Assembly: GCF_038069945.1 (NCBI RefSeq)
Contig: NZ_JBBPEV010000004.1
Coordinates: 62,001-126,000, forward strand
Source of the DNA: Aquabacterium sp. A3
GTDB lineage: Bacteria > Pseudomonadota > Gammaproteobacteria > Burkholderiales > Burkholderiaceae_C
DNA: 64,000 nucleotides
Direction: 5' to 3'
Positions within the stretch are counted from its first letter, which is position 1, and every line of letters begins with the position of its first letter. Positions 39,171 through 48,096 of this stretch are shown in pieces. The notes below the pieces were generated by a model, which worked only from the letters and a program-made list of their open reading frames with translations, was not told the DNA's origin and ran no database searches. The position numbers were made by a program, and so were the translations under genes.

Positions 39171-39760
39171 AGCACACACTGATCTGTACCGCCATGGCTG
39201 CCGGCTGTCTGCAGGCCACACTGGCCGGCGCCGCGCCCCAAACCATCAACCTCATCACCTTTGGCGGCGACGCGGTGGCCAACGCGGCCGTGTCCATTCA
39301 GGTGAAAGGAGCGCCACGCACGGCACCCGCCAGCGCCAGCGCCGACATGGGGCAACGACAGCGCAGCTTCGTGCCAGGTCTGCTGGTGGTGCAAACCGGC
39401 ACCTCGGTGAGTTTTCCGAACTTCGACACGGTGAGACACCACGTGTACTCGTTCTCACCGACCAAAACGTTCGAAATCAAGCTGTATGCGGGCACGCCAG
39501 CCAAGCCCGTGATCTTCGACAAGGCGGGCACGGCCACGCTGGGCTGCAACATCCACGACCGGATGATGGCGCACATCCACGTGGTGGACACCCCGTACTT
39601 TGGCGTGACCGACGGCATGGGCCGCGTCACCATCGACCTGCCGGCGGGCGATCACGTCGCGCGCATCTGGACCGTGCCCATGGGTGAAACCTCGCCAGGC
39701 ATCGAGCAACCCCTGCGCGCTGGCGGGGGCCCCGTGACGCTGCGCATCACGCCACCTTGA
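39167..39760 (+). CDS. Cupredoxin-like (methylamine utilization-type) protein
   Basis: 197 residues with a signal peptide (cleavage near AGA-AP) and a cupredoxin fold. Type 1 copper ligands can be assigned as His in DTVRHHVYSF and Cys-His-Met in LGCNIHDRMMAH, the plastocyanin-like C-x2-H-x2-M arrangement. Often annotated as methylamine utilization protein, though no mau genes are here. Translationally coupled to the hemoglobin lipoprotein, so it may exchange electrons with it. Its last 14 bases overlap the convergent asparaginase gene. Confidence 0.85.
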   Translation: MKHTLICTAMAAGCLQATLAGAAPQTINLITFGGDAVANAAVSIQVKGAPRTAPASASADMGQRQRSFVPGLLVVQTGTSVSFPNFDTVRHHVYSFSPTKTFEIKLYAGTPAKPVIFDKAGTATLGCNIHDRMMAHIHVVDTPYFGVTDGMGRVTIDLPAGDHVARIWTVPMGETSPGIEQPLRAGGGPVTLRITPP

Positions 39761-40766
39761 ACACCTCGGGCCGATCGAAGAAGGCACGGACACACCCTCG
39801 CTGTGGCGCGCCAAGCAGGTGCAAGGCCAGCGCCACCCGAGCCTGGGCCACCGTCAGCGGCCCGGCGGCCGGCCATCGATCATCGGCACGGGACAGCACC
39901 CCACCCCGCGCCACCCGGGTGCTGCGCCAGACCTGCACCCCTTGCGCGCAGGCCTCGTTCAGCGCATCGGCCAACGCATCCTGAACCGTCCCGTGTCCGG
40001 TGCAGGCCACCACGAGTCCCTTCAATGAGGCGGCGCCATCCGCCGACAGCAGCGCACGCACCACCCAGCCATCGGCATCTGCGTGGCTGCTCACGCACTC
40101 CACCCGCGGGCGGGCCTGCGTCGCAAACCATCGCCACAGTGGCGCCTGTACCGCACGGAACGGCCCATCCTGCCACGCCTGTATCGCCGGTTGCCACACC
40201 CCATCGGGCAGCCTGCGTGCCAAAGGCTGGGCGCCGCCGGCATCAAACGCGTTCACCTCCCGTGTGTGAACCTTGCGCACCAGACTGCCCGGCCACAAGC
40301 AGGCGTTCATGGCCACCCACGTGCCCCCGAGGCCTCTGGACGACAAAACCTGCACGGCAGACAAGGCATCGCGCAGATTGGCGGGCCCATCGGCATCATC
40401 GGCCGTGGCCGGACGCATGGCACCCGTGAGCACCACCGGCTTGCGCTGATCATGCAACCAGTCCAGCACACAGGCGGTCTCTTCCAGCGTGTCCGTGCCA
40501 TGGGTGATGACCACACCCGCCACGCCCTCATCCGACAGGCCCTCGGCCAGCCTGCTGGCCAGCGCCTGCCACACAGACCACCGCATGTCCTTGCTGTCGA
40601 TCGACACCACCTGATGGGCGCGCACCTGCCAGCCCTCGGGCACATCGACCCCGTCCAGCAAGGCATCGACCCCCAGCACCGCCGCCGTGTACCCCCCCGA
40701 CGGGTCACCGTGACGCTGAACGCCAGCGATCGTGCCGCCCGTGCCCAAGACCAACAATGTGCGCAT
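39747..40766 (-). CDS. L-asparaginase (type I/II family)
   Basis: 339 residues hydrolysing asparagine to aspartate and ammonia. N-terminal catalytic Thr in LGTGGTIAG and the second conserved threonine in THGTDTLEET; the Asp/Lys of TGAMRPATADDADGP follow. No signal peptide is seen (MRTLLVLGTGG), so it is probably cytoplasmic. The ATG at 40766 directly begins the first strand. Divergent from lexA; the region between holds tandem LexA boxes. Confidence 0.92.
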   Translation of the reverse strand: MRTLLVLGTGGTIAGVQRHGDPSGGYTAAVLGVDALLDGVDVPEGWQVRAHQVVSIDSKDMRWSVWQALASRLAEGLSDEGVAGVVITHGTDTLEETACVLDWLHDQRKPVVLTGAMRPATADDADGPANLRDALSAVQVLSSRGLGGTWVAMNACLWPGSLVRKVHTREVNAFDAGGAQPLARRLPDGVWQPAIQAWQDGPFRAVQAPLWRWFATQARPRVECVSSHADADGWVVRALLSADGAASLKGLVVACTGHGTVQDALADALNEACAQGVQVWRSTRVARGGVLSRADDRWPAAGPLTVAQARVALALHLLGAPQRGCVRAFFDRPEVFKVA

Positions 40767-40785
40767 CAACACCTCAAAAAATTAA

Positions 40786-40819
40786 CTGGACAAACCAACA
40801 GTACTGTATAAAATGACAG
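40786..40819 (+). promoter_or_regulatory. Tandem LexA (SOS) boxes upstream of lexA
   Basis: A perfect CTGT-N8-ACAG box (CTGTATAAAATGACAG) lies at 40804-40819, 41 bases before the lexA start. A second imperfect copy (CTGG-N8-ACAG) lies at 40786-40801, two bases upstream. Two boxes before lexA are typical of autoregulation. Being between divergent genes, they could also affect the asparaginase gene. Confidence 0.9.
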
Positions 40820-40859
40820 ACATCCGGTTCACGCCACGTTCTTCCAGAGCGCCCCCGAG

Positions 40860-41582
40860 ATGTCCAACGATAGCCCCAAACTGACGCCGCGACAGCAAGA
40901 GATCTTCGAGCTGATCCAGCAAGCCATCGCCACCACAGGTGCGCCGCCAACCCGGGCCGAAATCGCCAATCAACTGGGATTTCGTTCGGCCAACGCCGCC
41001 GAAGAGCACCTGCAGGCGCTGGCCCGCAAAGGCGTGATCGAGCTGGTCGGCGGCACCTCGCGAGGCATCAGGCTCAAAGCCGGCACGCTGCGGGGGCTGC
41101 ACGAAACCCGCCGCGCGCCAGCCTCTGCCGGCAAAAGCCGCCTGGGCAGTCTGAGTGGCCTGACGGCCGGTAACCTTCCCTTGCCCGGCCTTGAGCAACT
41201 GGTGCTGCCCCTGGTGGGGCGCGTGGCGGCAGGCCATCCCATCCTGGCACAAGAACACATCGAACAAAGTTACGCGGTCGAACCCTCCCTGTTCACGCGC
41301 ACGCCCGACTACCTCTTGCGGGTCAAGGGCATGAGCATGCGAGATGCTGGCATCCTCGACGGCGACTTGCTGGCCGTGGCGCGCACGCGCGAGGCCCGCA
41401 ATGGGCAAATCGTCGTGGCGCGGCTGGGCGACGAAGTGACGGTGAAACGCTTTCAGCGCAACGCCCAAGGCGTCACCCTGCTGCCAGAAAACCCTGATTT
41501 CGAGCCCATCCTCGTGGGCCCTGACACCCCTGATTTCGAGCTTGAAGGCCTGGCCGTGGGCCTGATCCGCAAGGATTTCTGA
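40860..41582 (+). CDS. lexA: LexA repressor
   Basis: 240-residue SOS repressor. N-terminal winged helix ([38 protein letters not shown]) and C-terminal S24 protease domain. The self-cleavage bond is Ala124-Gly125 (VAAGHP), with catalytic Ser159 (GMSMRD) and Lys196 (VTVKRF). RecA-stimulated autocleavage relieves repression. About 40 residues longer than E. coli LexA, through a linker at 75-110, as is normal in Burkholderiales. Confidence 0.98.
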   Translation: MSNDSPKLTPRQQEIFELIQQAIATTGAPPTRAEIANQLGFRSANAAEEHLQALARKGVIELVGGTSRGIRLKAGTLRGLHETRRAPASAGKSRLGSLSGLTAGNLPLPGLEQLVLPLVGRVAAGHPILAQEHIEQSYAVEPSLFTRTPDYLLRVKGMSMRDAGILDGDLLAVARTREARNGQIVVARLGDEVTVKRFQRNAQGVTLLPENPDFEPILVGPDTPDFELEGLAVGLIRKDF

Positions 41583-41707
41583 CACGGTTTTCTTCACTCC
41601 CACGGTGCAGGTGGCGGGCATTCGTGCCGCAGCCTCTGCGGTGCAATCCTGCGCGGTGGGCCCTGTATGAATCCTGCCGAACTTCGCTGAAGTCCAAGGA
41701 GTTCACC

Positions 41708-42076
41708 ATGATTCACCACCTCGCTCGCGCCTTCTTCGCACGAGAAACCAGTCCACAGGCGTCAGCCCACAGACACCAGCAGCCAACAGCACAGACTTCT
41801 GGGGCTGCGGATGGCACGTCACCTCGTCCAACACCGGCTGCGCCCGTGCGCCCACGCCCCATCACACCATGGACGGCCCCGGCGTCATGCGCGACGGCCA
41901 CGCTGCACCGCCAGTGCGGCCTGGTCAACGGTCGCGCGGCCTCCACGTCGGCCATGCAGCGTGTGCGCATCAGCACCGACCCCAGCGATGCCCGTCGCAC
42001 CGTGATCAGCGGCCGCTTTGCCGAAGTCTGCGCGGCCCTGGACCGCCTCGTTCACGAGCAAGAAGCGCTGGCCTGA
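41708..42076 (+). CDS. Small conserved hypothetical protein
   Basis: 122 residues. A strong AAGGAG lies seven bases before ATG 41708. The N-terminus (MIHHLARAFFARE) and the Pro/Thr/Ala-rich middle look disordered; the C-terminal 45 residues (RVRISTDPSDARRTVISGRF then AEVCAALDRLVHEQEA) look folded and resemble short proteins found in related genera, by recollection only. It is followed by a strong hairpin. No function is suggested. Confidence 0.7.
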   Translation: MIHHLARAFFARETSPQASAHRHQQPTAQTSGAADGTSPRPTPAAPVRPRPITPWTAPASCATATLHRQCGLVNGRAASTSAMQRVRISTDPSDARRTVISGRFAEVCAALDRLVHEQEALA

Positions 42077-42079
42077 AAC

Positions 42080-42108
42080 AACAACACCGCGCCAGGCGCG
42101 GTGTTGTT
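42080..42108. terminator. Strong hairpin between convergent genes
   Basis: A 14-base inverted repeat AACAACACCGCGCC (42080-42093) and GGCGCGGTGTTGTT (42095-42108) separated by one base; the effective loop will be three or more bases. The AT-rich ends give A/T runs on both strands, suiting a bidirectional terminator for the small ORF and phaB. Confidence 0.8.
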
Positions 42109-42131
42109 CGCTGTGCGGCACGACGCCGTGA

Positions 42132-42869
42132 TCAGCCCATGTGCAGGCCACCGTTCACCGAGAAATCGGCGCCCGTGGCAAAGCCGGCTTCGTCGCTGGC
42201 CACCCACGACACCATCGAGGCGATTTCTTCAGGCGTGCCCAGGCGCTTGACAGGAATCGTGGCCACGATCTTGTCCAGCACGTCTGGACGGATAGCGCGC
42301 ACCATTTCAGTCCCGATGTAGCCCGGCGACACGGTGTTGACGGTCACGCCCTTGTTGGCCACTTCCTGAGCCAAAGCCATCGTGAAGCCGTGCATGCCCG
42401 CCTTGGCTGCCGAGTAGTTGGTCTGACCGAACTGACCCTTTTCACCGTTGACCGAACTGATGTTGACGATGCGACCCCAGTTGCGCTCAACCATGTCGTC
42501 AAGAACCTGCTTGGTCACATTGAACAGGCTGTTGAGGTTGGTATCGATCACCGCATCCCAGTCGGCCTTGCTCATTTTGCGGAACATGCCGTCGCGGGTG
42601 ATGCCGGCGTTGTTCACCAGCACGTCGATGGGGCCATGTTCGGCCTTGGCCTTGCGGAAGGCCTCCACGGTCGAATCCCAATCCGACACATTGCCCACCG
42701 AGGCGTAGAAGGTGTAGCCCAGCGCCTTTTGCTCATCCAGCCACTTGTTGAAATCCCGGCTGGGGCCGCAGCCCGCCAGCACGGTGTATCCGTCCTTGTA
42801 CAGGCGTTGGCAGATGGCCGTGCCAATGCCACCCATGCCACCGGTCACGTATGCTACTTTTTTGCTCAT
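42132..42869 (-). CDS. phaB: Acetoacetyl-CoA reductase
   Basis: 245-residue NADPH-dependent SDR that reduces acetoacetyl-CoA to (R)-3-hydroxybutyryl-CoA for PHB. Cofactor motif TGGMGGIGTAI, catalytic Ser in NISSVNGEKGQFGQ, and YxxxK in NYSAAKAGM. The GQFGQTNYSAAKAG block and C-terminal FSVNGGLHMG are characteristic of PhaB rather than FabG. Last gene of the phaC-phaA-phaB cluster. Confidence 0.97.
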   Translation of the reverse strand: MSKKVAYVTGGMGGIGTAICQRLYKDGYTVLAGCGPSRDFNKWLDEQKALGYTFYASVGNVSDWDSTVEAFRKAKAEHGPIDVLVNNAGITRDGMFRKMSKADWDAVIDTNLNSLFNVTKQVLDDMVERNWGRIVNISSVNGEKGQFGQTNYSAAKAGMHGFTMALAQEVANKGVTVNTVSPGYIGTEMVRAIRPDVLDKIVATIPVKRLGTPEEIASMVSWVASDEAGFATGADFSVNGGLHMG

Positions 42870-42911
42870 CTCATTGCTCCTCGAAAAGGATGATCTCAGG
42901 GTTCGGGCAGG

Positions 42912-44090
42912 TCAACGTTCGATGGTCAGGGCCACGCCCATGCCCCCACCGATGCACAGCGACGCCAGGCCCTTCTTGGCGTCGCGCTTGTTCATTTCAT
43001 GCAAAAGGCTGACCAGCACGCGGCAGCCTGACGCGCCAATCGGGTGACCGATGGCGATGGCGCCGCCATTGACGTTCACCTTGCTGGTGTCCCAACCCAT
43101 CTCCTTGTGCACGGCACAGGCCTGCGCGGCAAAGGCTTCGTTGATTTCCATCAAGTCCAGGTCGGCAGGCTGCCAGCCAGCACGCGCCAGCGCGCGCTTC
43201 GACGCTGGCACAGGGCCCATGCCCATGGTGGCCGGATCCAGGCCAGCGCTGGCATACGATGCGATGCGGCCCAGGGGCGTCAGCCCCAGTTGCTCGGCCT
43301 TCTTCGCGCTCATCACCATCACGGCGGCCGCGCCGTCGTTGATGCCCGAGGCATTGCCTGCGGTCACGCTGCCCGCCTTGTCAAAGGCCGGACGCAGCCC
43401 TGCCAGGGCCTCGGCCGTCGACTTGCGGTTGAGGTATTCGTCGGCGGCAAAGACGATGGGATCACCCTTTTTTTGCGGGATGACCACCGGCACGATCTCG
43501 TCCTTGAAGCGGCCGGCATCCTGCGCCGCAGCGGCCTTCAGTTGAGACGCCAAGGCCAGCGCATCCTGCTCTTCGCGGGTGATGCCGTACTGTTTGGCGA
43601 CGTTCTCTGCGGTGATGCCCATGTGGTACTGGTTGTACACGTCCCACAGGCCGTCGTTGATCATGGTATCCACCATTTGCCATGCGCCCATGCGCATGCC
43701 TTCGCGCGAGTTGGGCACCACGTGTGGCGACAGGCTCATGTTTTCCTGTCCCCCGGCAATCACGATCTCGGCGTCCCCATCACGGATGGCCTGCACCGCC
43801 AGCATCACAGCCTTCAGGCCAGAACCACACACCTTGTTGATGGTCATGGCCGGCACCGCGTTGGGCAGCCCCGACTTGATGACGGCCTGGCGAGCCGGAT
43901 TCTGGCCACAACCGGCCTGCAGCACCTGCCCCAGAATCACCTCGCTGATCTGCTCGCCGGACACGCCGGTGCGTTTGAGCAAATCCTGGATGACGATGGC
44001 GCCCAGCTCGGCGGCCGGGGTTTTTGCAAGGGTGCCGCCAAACTTGCCGACGGCGGTGCGGGTTGCTGCAACGATGACGATGTCACTCAT
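42912..44090 (-). CDS. phaA: Acetyl-CoA C-acetyltransferase (beta-ketothiolase)
   Basis: 392-residue thiolase condensing two acetyl-CoA to acetoacetyl-CoA. Catalytic Cys in [11 protein letters not shown] (about residue 88), His in NEAFAAQ to [14 protein letters not shown] region and the C-terminal Cys in [11 protein letters not shown]. Lies between phaC and phaB, 42 bases before phaB. Confidence 0.97.
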   Translation of the reverse strand: MSDIVIVAATRTAVGKFGGTLAKTPAAELGAIVIQDLLKRTGVSGEQISEVILGQVLQAGCGQNPARQAVIKSGLPNAVPAMTINKVCGSGLKAVMLAVQAIRDGDAEIVIAGGQENMSLSPHVVPNSREGMRMGAWQMVDTMINDGLWDVYNQYHMGITAENVAKQYGITREEQDALALASQLKAAAAQDAGRFKDEIVPVVIPQKKGDPIVFAADEYLNRKSTAEALAGLRPAFDKAGSVTAGNASGINDGAAAVMVMSAKKAEQLGLTPLGRIASYASAGLDPATMGMGPVPASKRALARAGWQPADLDLMEINEAFAAQACAVHKEMGWDTSKVNVNGGAIAIGHPIGASGCRVLVSLLHEMNKRDAKKGLASLCIGGGMGVALTIER

Positions 44091-44139
44091 GGAGGTTCTC
44101 CTTCGAGGGTGGGTACACCTGTCCGACCTTGTGGGTCGG

Positions 44140-46170
44140 TCAGGCCTTTTTCAACACGTAGCGGCCTGGCGCAGCTTCAATGACCGGATGGGTCTTGTCG
44201 CCTGCTTGCCGCGGCGCCGGCACCATCTTGCCAGCATGTGGCGACAACCATTCTGACCAGACCGGCCACCAGCTGCCGGGCTGCTCCTGGGCCGAGGCCA
44301 GCCAATCCTGGGCAGACGCGGGCAGACGACGCACGCCCGAGCCCGTCACCCAGTGACTGCGCTTTTTCTTTTCAGGGGGATTGATCACGCCCGCGATGTG
44401 GCCAGAGGCCCCCAGCACGAACGTGACATCGCCCGACATGAGCTGCGTGGAGGCATACGCCGCATCCCACGGAACAATGTGGTCTTCGCGGGAGCCGTAA
44501 ATGAACACAGGCACCTTGATCTGTCCCAGGTCCACTGGCACGCCGCAGGTGGTGGCCGCCCCCGGCTTGCACAGCTTGTTTTCCAGGTAAGTGTGGCGCA
44601 GGTACCAGCAGTACATCGGGCCCGGCAGGTTGGTGCTGTCGCTGTTCCAGTACAGCAGGTCAAACGCCGGAGGCATTTCACCTTTCAGGTAGTTGCCCAC
44701 CACGTAGTTCCACACGAGGTCGTTGGCCCGCAGAAATGAAAATGTGGTGGCCAGTTCGGTGCCACGCATCAGCCCACCCCCTGTGGGGCTGTCCGCGCCC
44801 AGGCTCATCTCTCGCATGCGCACCATGGCCTCGTCCACAAACACGTCCATGACACCCGTGTTGGAGAAGTCGAGGAAGGTGGTGAGCAAGGTCAGGCTGG
44901 CCACCGGCTCGACGCCGCGCGAGGCCAGCACCGACAAGGCCGTGGCCATCAGGGTGCCGCCGACGCAAAAGCCCAGGGCATTGATCTGGTCGACCTGGGC
45001 GATGTCACGCGTGACTTCGATGGCCCGGATGACGCCTTGCTCAATGTAGTCATCCCAGCTGGCCTTGGCCAGGCTCTCGTCGGCATTCACCCAGCTGACC
45101 ATGAACACACGATGCCCCTGCGAGAGCAGGTAACGCACCAGGGAGTTGTCTGGCTGCAGGTCCAGGATGTAGTACTTGTTGATGCACGGTGGCACGAACA
45201 GGAAGGGCCGCTCATGCACCTTCGCGGTCAGGGGCTTGTACTCGATCAGCTGGAAGAACGGGTTTTCGTAAACCACCGATCCCTCGGTGGTGGCCACGTT
45301 CTGCCCCACCGTGAAGACGGTCTCGTCGGTCTGCGACAGGTGGCCCTGACGCAAATCGTGCATCAGGTGCTGCATGCCTTGCTGCAGGCTTTCACCCTTG
45401 GTCTCCACGGCCTTCTTGAGGGCCTCGGGGTTGAAGGCCAGGTAATTGGAGGGCGCTGCCGCGTCCACCCACTGTTGCACCGCAAAACGCACACGCTGAC
45501 GGGCCTTCTCATCCCCCTGCAGGGCATCGGCCAGGCGTTGCAGGGTCTGCGCGTTGAGCAAGTAGCTGGCCGCCATGAAACCGCCCGCCGTGTTGTCACG
45601 CCACTCGGGGGCCGCAAAGCGCTTGTCGCGCAAGCCCGTGGGTGCCTTTTGCTCCAGGGTGCTGTTCCAGAGTTCGCTGGCCTGCTTGAGGTAGTCTTCC
45701 TGGATGGCCTTGAGGCGCTCGGGCGCCACGCTGAGGCCCGCCACCGACTTGGCGGTGTCGGCCATGCTGCCGCCGATGGCCGTCCACGCCTCGGTGACGG
45801 CGCCACCTATGCCCAGACCAGCGCCCATCGCGGGCAAGCCTTCAAAGCCCTTCATCAGCCGCCCGAGGTCCAGCCCTGCAGGGGCACCCATGGCGGACAA
45901 ATCGGCCGGCGACCACGTCTGCCATTGCGCCGGCAGTTTGCCCGCCCATTCCTGCCAGGCCTGCTGCGTGCTGCTCAACAGCTGATTCCAGTCAGGCATG
46001 GCCTGGCGGGCGTGGGCAGCACCAGCGCCGGTGTCCATACCATCGGGCTCGGACACCGGTGTGCCGGCCTGCGGCGAAACCTTGGCGCGAGGGCGTCGCG
46101 TCGTGCTGGATCGGGCGCCAGTGGCGGCCTGCGTGCGAGATCCGGCCCGCGTGCGCGAGGTGTCTGCCAT
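44140..46170 (-). CDS. phaC: Class I PHA synthase
   Basis: 676-residue polymerase heading the phaC-phaA-phaB operon. Lipase-like box GFCVGGT with Cys402, acid in SREDHIVPW and His in [13 protein letters not shown]. The first 60 residues are basic, Ser/Thr/Arg/Ala-rich, and not part of the conserved domain; an AAGGAG Shine-Dalgarno before ATG 46170 supports including them. A candidate PhaR operator lies about 95 bases upstream. It is the main PHA synthase; the paralogue at 1.5 kb lacks this leader. Confidence 0.97.
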   Translation of the reverse strand: MADTSRTRAGSRTQAATGARSSTTRRPRAKVSPQAGTPVSEPDGMDTGAGAAHARQAMPDWNQLLSSTQQAWQEWAGKLPAQWQTWSPADLSAMGAPAGLDLGRLMKGFEGLPAMGAGLGIGGAVTEAWTAIGGSMADTAKSVAGLSVAPERLKAIQEDYLKQASELWNSTLEQKAPTGLRDKRFAAPEWRDNTAGGFMAASYLLNAQTLQRLADALQGDEKARQRVRFAVQQWVDAAAPSNYLAFNPEALKKAVETKGESLQQGMQHLMHDLRQGHLSQTDETVFTVGQNVATTEGSVVYENPFFQLIEYKPLTAKVHERPFLFVPPCINKYYILDLQPDNSLVRYLLSQGHRVFMVSWVNADESLAKASWDDYIEQGVIRAIEVTRDIAQVDQINALGFCVGGTLMATALSVLASRGVEPVASLTLLTTFLDFSNTGVMDVFVDEAMVRMREMSLGADSPTGGGLMRGTELATTFSFLRANDLVWNYVVGNYLKGEMPPAFDLLYWNSDSTNLPGPMYCWYLRHTYLENKLCKPGAATTCGVPVDLGQIKVPVFIYGSREDHIVPWDAAYASTQLMSGDVTFVLGASGHIAGVINPPEKKKRSHWVTGSGVRRLPASAQDWLASAQEQPGSWWPVWSEWLSPHAGKMVPAPRQAGDKTHPVIEAAPGRYVLKKA

Positions 46171-46260
46171 ATGTCTCCTTCATGTTGAGTCGATGAACCC
46201 GCCCAGTTGAGCGTGCCACGTTCATGTTGCCGTATTCTGACGCGATGTGAAACTTGGCGT

Positions 46261-46275
46261 TGCTGCACTGCAGCA
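46261..46275. promoter_or_regulatory. Candidate PhaR operator in the phaC promoter region
   Basis: The 15-base palindrome TGCTGCACTGCAGCA contains CTGC-N3-GCAG (46263-46273), the CTGC-N3/4-GCAG type of site reported for PhaR of Paracoccus denitrificans. It is about 90 bases upstream of phaC and about 80 bases upstream of the divergent small membrane protein gene. No phaR gene is in the window. Confidence 0.5.
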
Positions 46276-46352
46276 TCCAGGCGACACACCCGCGTGGGCC
46301 CCCGTGTCCTGATCGAACTAGCAACCTCGGTGCCAAAGCCTGTTTCAACACC

Positions 46353-46652
46353 ATGTGGATCGTTGCCATTGCCTGGATGTACGTGGCGGTCATGATGACC
46401 GTGGCAGAAGCCACCCACCCACAAGGCACCGTCCTGGGTGCCATCATCACGTTTTTGTTTTATGGCGTGGCGCCGGTGGCCATCGTCATGTACATCTTGA
46501 GCACGCCCGCTCGGCGCCGTGCGCGGCGGGCTGCAGAAGCCCAGGAGGCGAGGCTGTCCGCTTCAGCGTCCGTCGACGTCCCGGGCGATGAGGGCCACCA
46601 TCCGCCCAGTGACGCCATCACGCCTGAACGAAAAGAACCGCCCGGGGTCTGA
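46353..46652 (+). CDS. Small membrane protein, hypothetical
   Basis: 99 residues: two predicted transmembrane helices (about 1-20, WIVAIAWMYVAVMMTVAE, and 27-48, LGAIITFLFYGVAPVAIVMY), then a basic stretch (RRRARRAAEAQ) and a disordered acidic tail. Divergent from phaC; similar small proteins occur in this place in related genomes, as I recall. Its last 90 bases overlap the convergent pgeF gene on the other strand. Function unknown. Confidence 0.75.
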   Translation: MWIVAIAWMYVAVMMTVAEATHPQGTVLGAIITFLFYGVAPVAIVMYILSTPARRRARRAAEAQEARLSASASVDVPGDEGHHPPSDAITPERKEPPGV

Positions 46653-47459
46653 CACGGTGCACAGGGCCGTGGCCTGGACGTGCCGAACGCCAAGCCCATG
46701 CAGCCGCAGCGCAGCCAGCCCCTGAAGATCGGCCCGCCACTTGGGCTCTGATTGTGGGGACGACGCCACAAGTGGCTTGAACTGCGGTGGCAGCGCCAGC
46801 GGGTTCAAGCTCGGCAACACGCCAAACGCCTCCAGGACCACCGCCCCCACCTCGAAAGCGTCGGGGCCGATGCACGGTCCCAACCAGACGCGCACATCCG
46901 CCGGGTCACAAGAGGCCAGCTCACACAGGGCCGTCACCCCCTGCTCCACCACGCCGCGCCCCTGCATGGCGCCGGCGCCGGCCAAACCTCGCCAACCGGC
47001 GTGCAGCGCCCCGACCGCGCGACCTTCTGGGGCGGCCAGCAGCACCGGCAGGCAGTCGGCCACCATCACTGCGCAGGCCACGCCCGGATCGGCCGTGATG
47101 GCGCCATCGGCCTGCACCGGACTCGATGCGGCGTCCGGTCGCCAAGGGTCGTCCTGAGGCGGCATGCCGTGGCGCTGCAAGGTGAGCACGCGGGGGCCAT
47201 GCACCTGCGCCAGCCAGGCCACCTCGGCATTCACGACGGCAGCCACACGCCGCCGATTCTCCTGAACGGCCGCAGGCACATCGCCCACGTGGTCACCAAG
47301 GTTCAAGCTGGCATAGGGCGCCTGGCTGACACCGTGGTCTCTGGTGCTGAACCACGCACGCACCCCCCGCCCAAGTTCGGGCAGCAGTCCAGACTGACGA
47401 AGGGCGTGGGTGTCAAAGCCGGTCACGGGTGGGGTCCTGTCAAGCGAGGTCGCTATCAT
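46563..47459 (-). CDS. pgeF: Multicopper polyphenol oxidase family / purine nucleoside phosphorylase (PgeF/YfiH)
   Basis: 298-residue protein of the YfiH family. Metal-binding residues are visible: His in AQVHGPRV, Cys in MVADCLPVLL and His in GALHAGWRG. Members have been described both as purine nucleoside phosphorylases and as peptidoglycan editing factor PgeF. The ATG at 47459 starts shortly before the conserved region. It is divergent from ubiC by 43 bases. Confidence 0.92.
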   Translation of the reverse strand: MIATSLDRTPPVTGFDTHALRQSGLLPELGRGVRAWFSTRDHGVSQAPYASLNLGDHVGDVPAAVQENRRRVAAVVNAEVAWLAQVHGPRVLTLQRHGMPPQDDPWRPDAASSPVQADGAITADPGVACAVMVADCLPVLLAAPEGRAVGALHAGWRGLAGAGAMQGRGVVEQGVTALCELASCDPADVRVWLGPCIGPDAFEVGAVVLEAFGVLPSLNPLALPPQFKPLVASSPQSEPKWRADLQGLAALRLHGLGVRHVQATALCTVSDPGRFFSFRRDGVTGRMVALIARDVDGR

Positions 47460-47502
47460 CGCGGCTTCACTGTACCTGCGATCGCCCACACCCGCCTGCG
47501 TC

Positions 47503-48054
47503 ATGTGCGCTGTCAAAACCGCCCGCGCACCCGCTGCGCCCAGTCAGGCCAGGCATCATGGCCACACCCGTGCATGGCTGAGCGCCTCGGGCTCGCTGAC
47601 GGCCCGACTCAGGCGCCTGGGTGCCGTGCGTGTCCAGGTGCTGCGCCAGGGGCACCAGCGCTTGTGGGCCTGGGAATCTGCCGCCCTGGGGGGGCAGACA
47701 CACGGGCATGTGCGCGAGGTGCTGTTGTGGGTTGACGGGCGGGCGGCCGTGTGGGCGCGCAGTTGCACCTCCGCCGTCGATGCCCGAGGCCCCTGGCGTG
47801 CCATCAAGGGCCTGGGCAGCAGGCCCCTGGCCGAGATCCTGTTCACGGATGGCGACATCCAGCGCGGTGCGCTCGACGGTGAACGGTGGCCGGCGCACGG
47901 GCGCGCCTGGTCACACCGCCGGCGGGCCTGGCTGCACGTCACCGTCGACCAGCCCGCGCCCGTGTGGGCCCGACACTCGGTATTTCGCCGGCGAGGTGCC
48001 CCCTTGCTCGTCACCGAGTGCTTTGCCCCCTGGGTGACGCAGCAACGTCCGTGA
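47503..48054 (+). CDS. ubiC: Chorismate--pyruvate lyase
   Basis: 183 residues. It cleaves chorismate to 4-hydroxybenzoate and pyruvate, the first committed step of ubiquinone synthesis. The family start WLSASGSLTARL, active-site Arg in HVREVLLWVDG and Glu in LLVTECF near the C-terminus all match. The N-terminal 45 residues are poorly conserved, so the start (ATG 47503) is uncertain. Confidence 0.85.
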   Translation: MCAVKTARAPAAPSQARHHGHTRAWLSASGSLTARLRRLGAVRVQVLRQGHQRLWAWESAALGGQTHGHVREVLLWVDGRAAVWARSCTSAVDARGPWRAIKGLGSRPLAEILFTDGDIQRGALDGERWPAHGRAWSHRRRAWLHVTVDQPAPVWARHSVFRRRGAPLLVTECFAPWVTQQRP

Positions 48055-48065
48055 ACGCCGATGCG

Positions 48066-48095
48066 CTGGCAGTGTATTGCCCTATACACTGCCAG
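48066..48095. promoter_or_regulatory. Perfect 12-bp inverted repeat before the NUDIX gene
   Basis: CTGGCAGTGTAT (48066-48077), six-base spacer TGCCCT, ATACACTGCCAG (48084-48095); the repeat ends one base before the start codon at 48097. It occupies the place where a ribosome-binding site is expected. It can be an operator for a dimeric regulator or an RNA hairpin controlling translation. There is no T-run, so it is not a typical terminator. Confidence 0.7.
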
Positions 48096-48096
48096 C

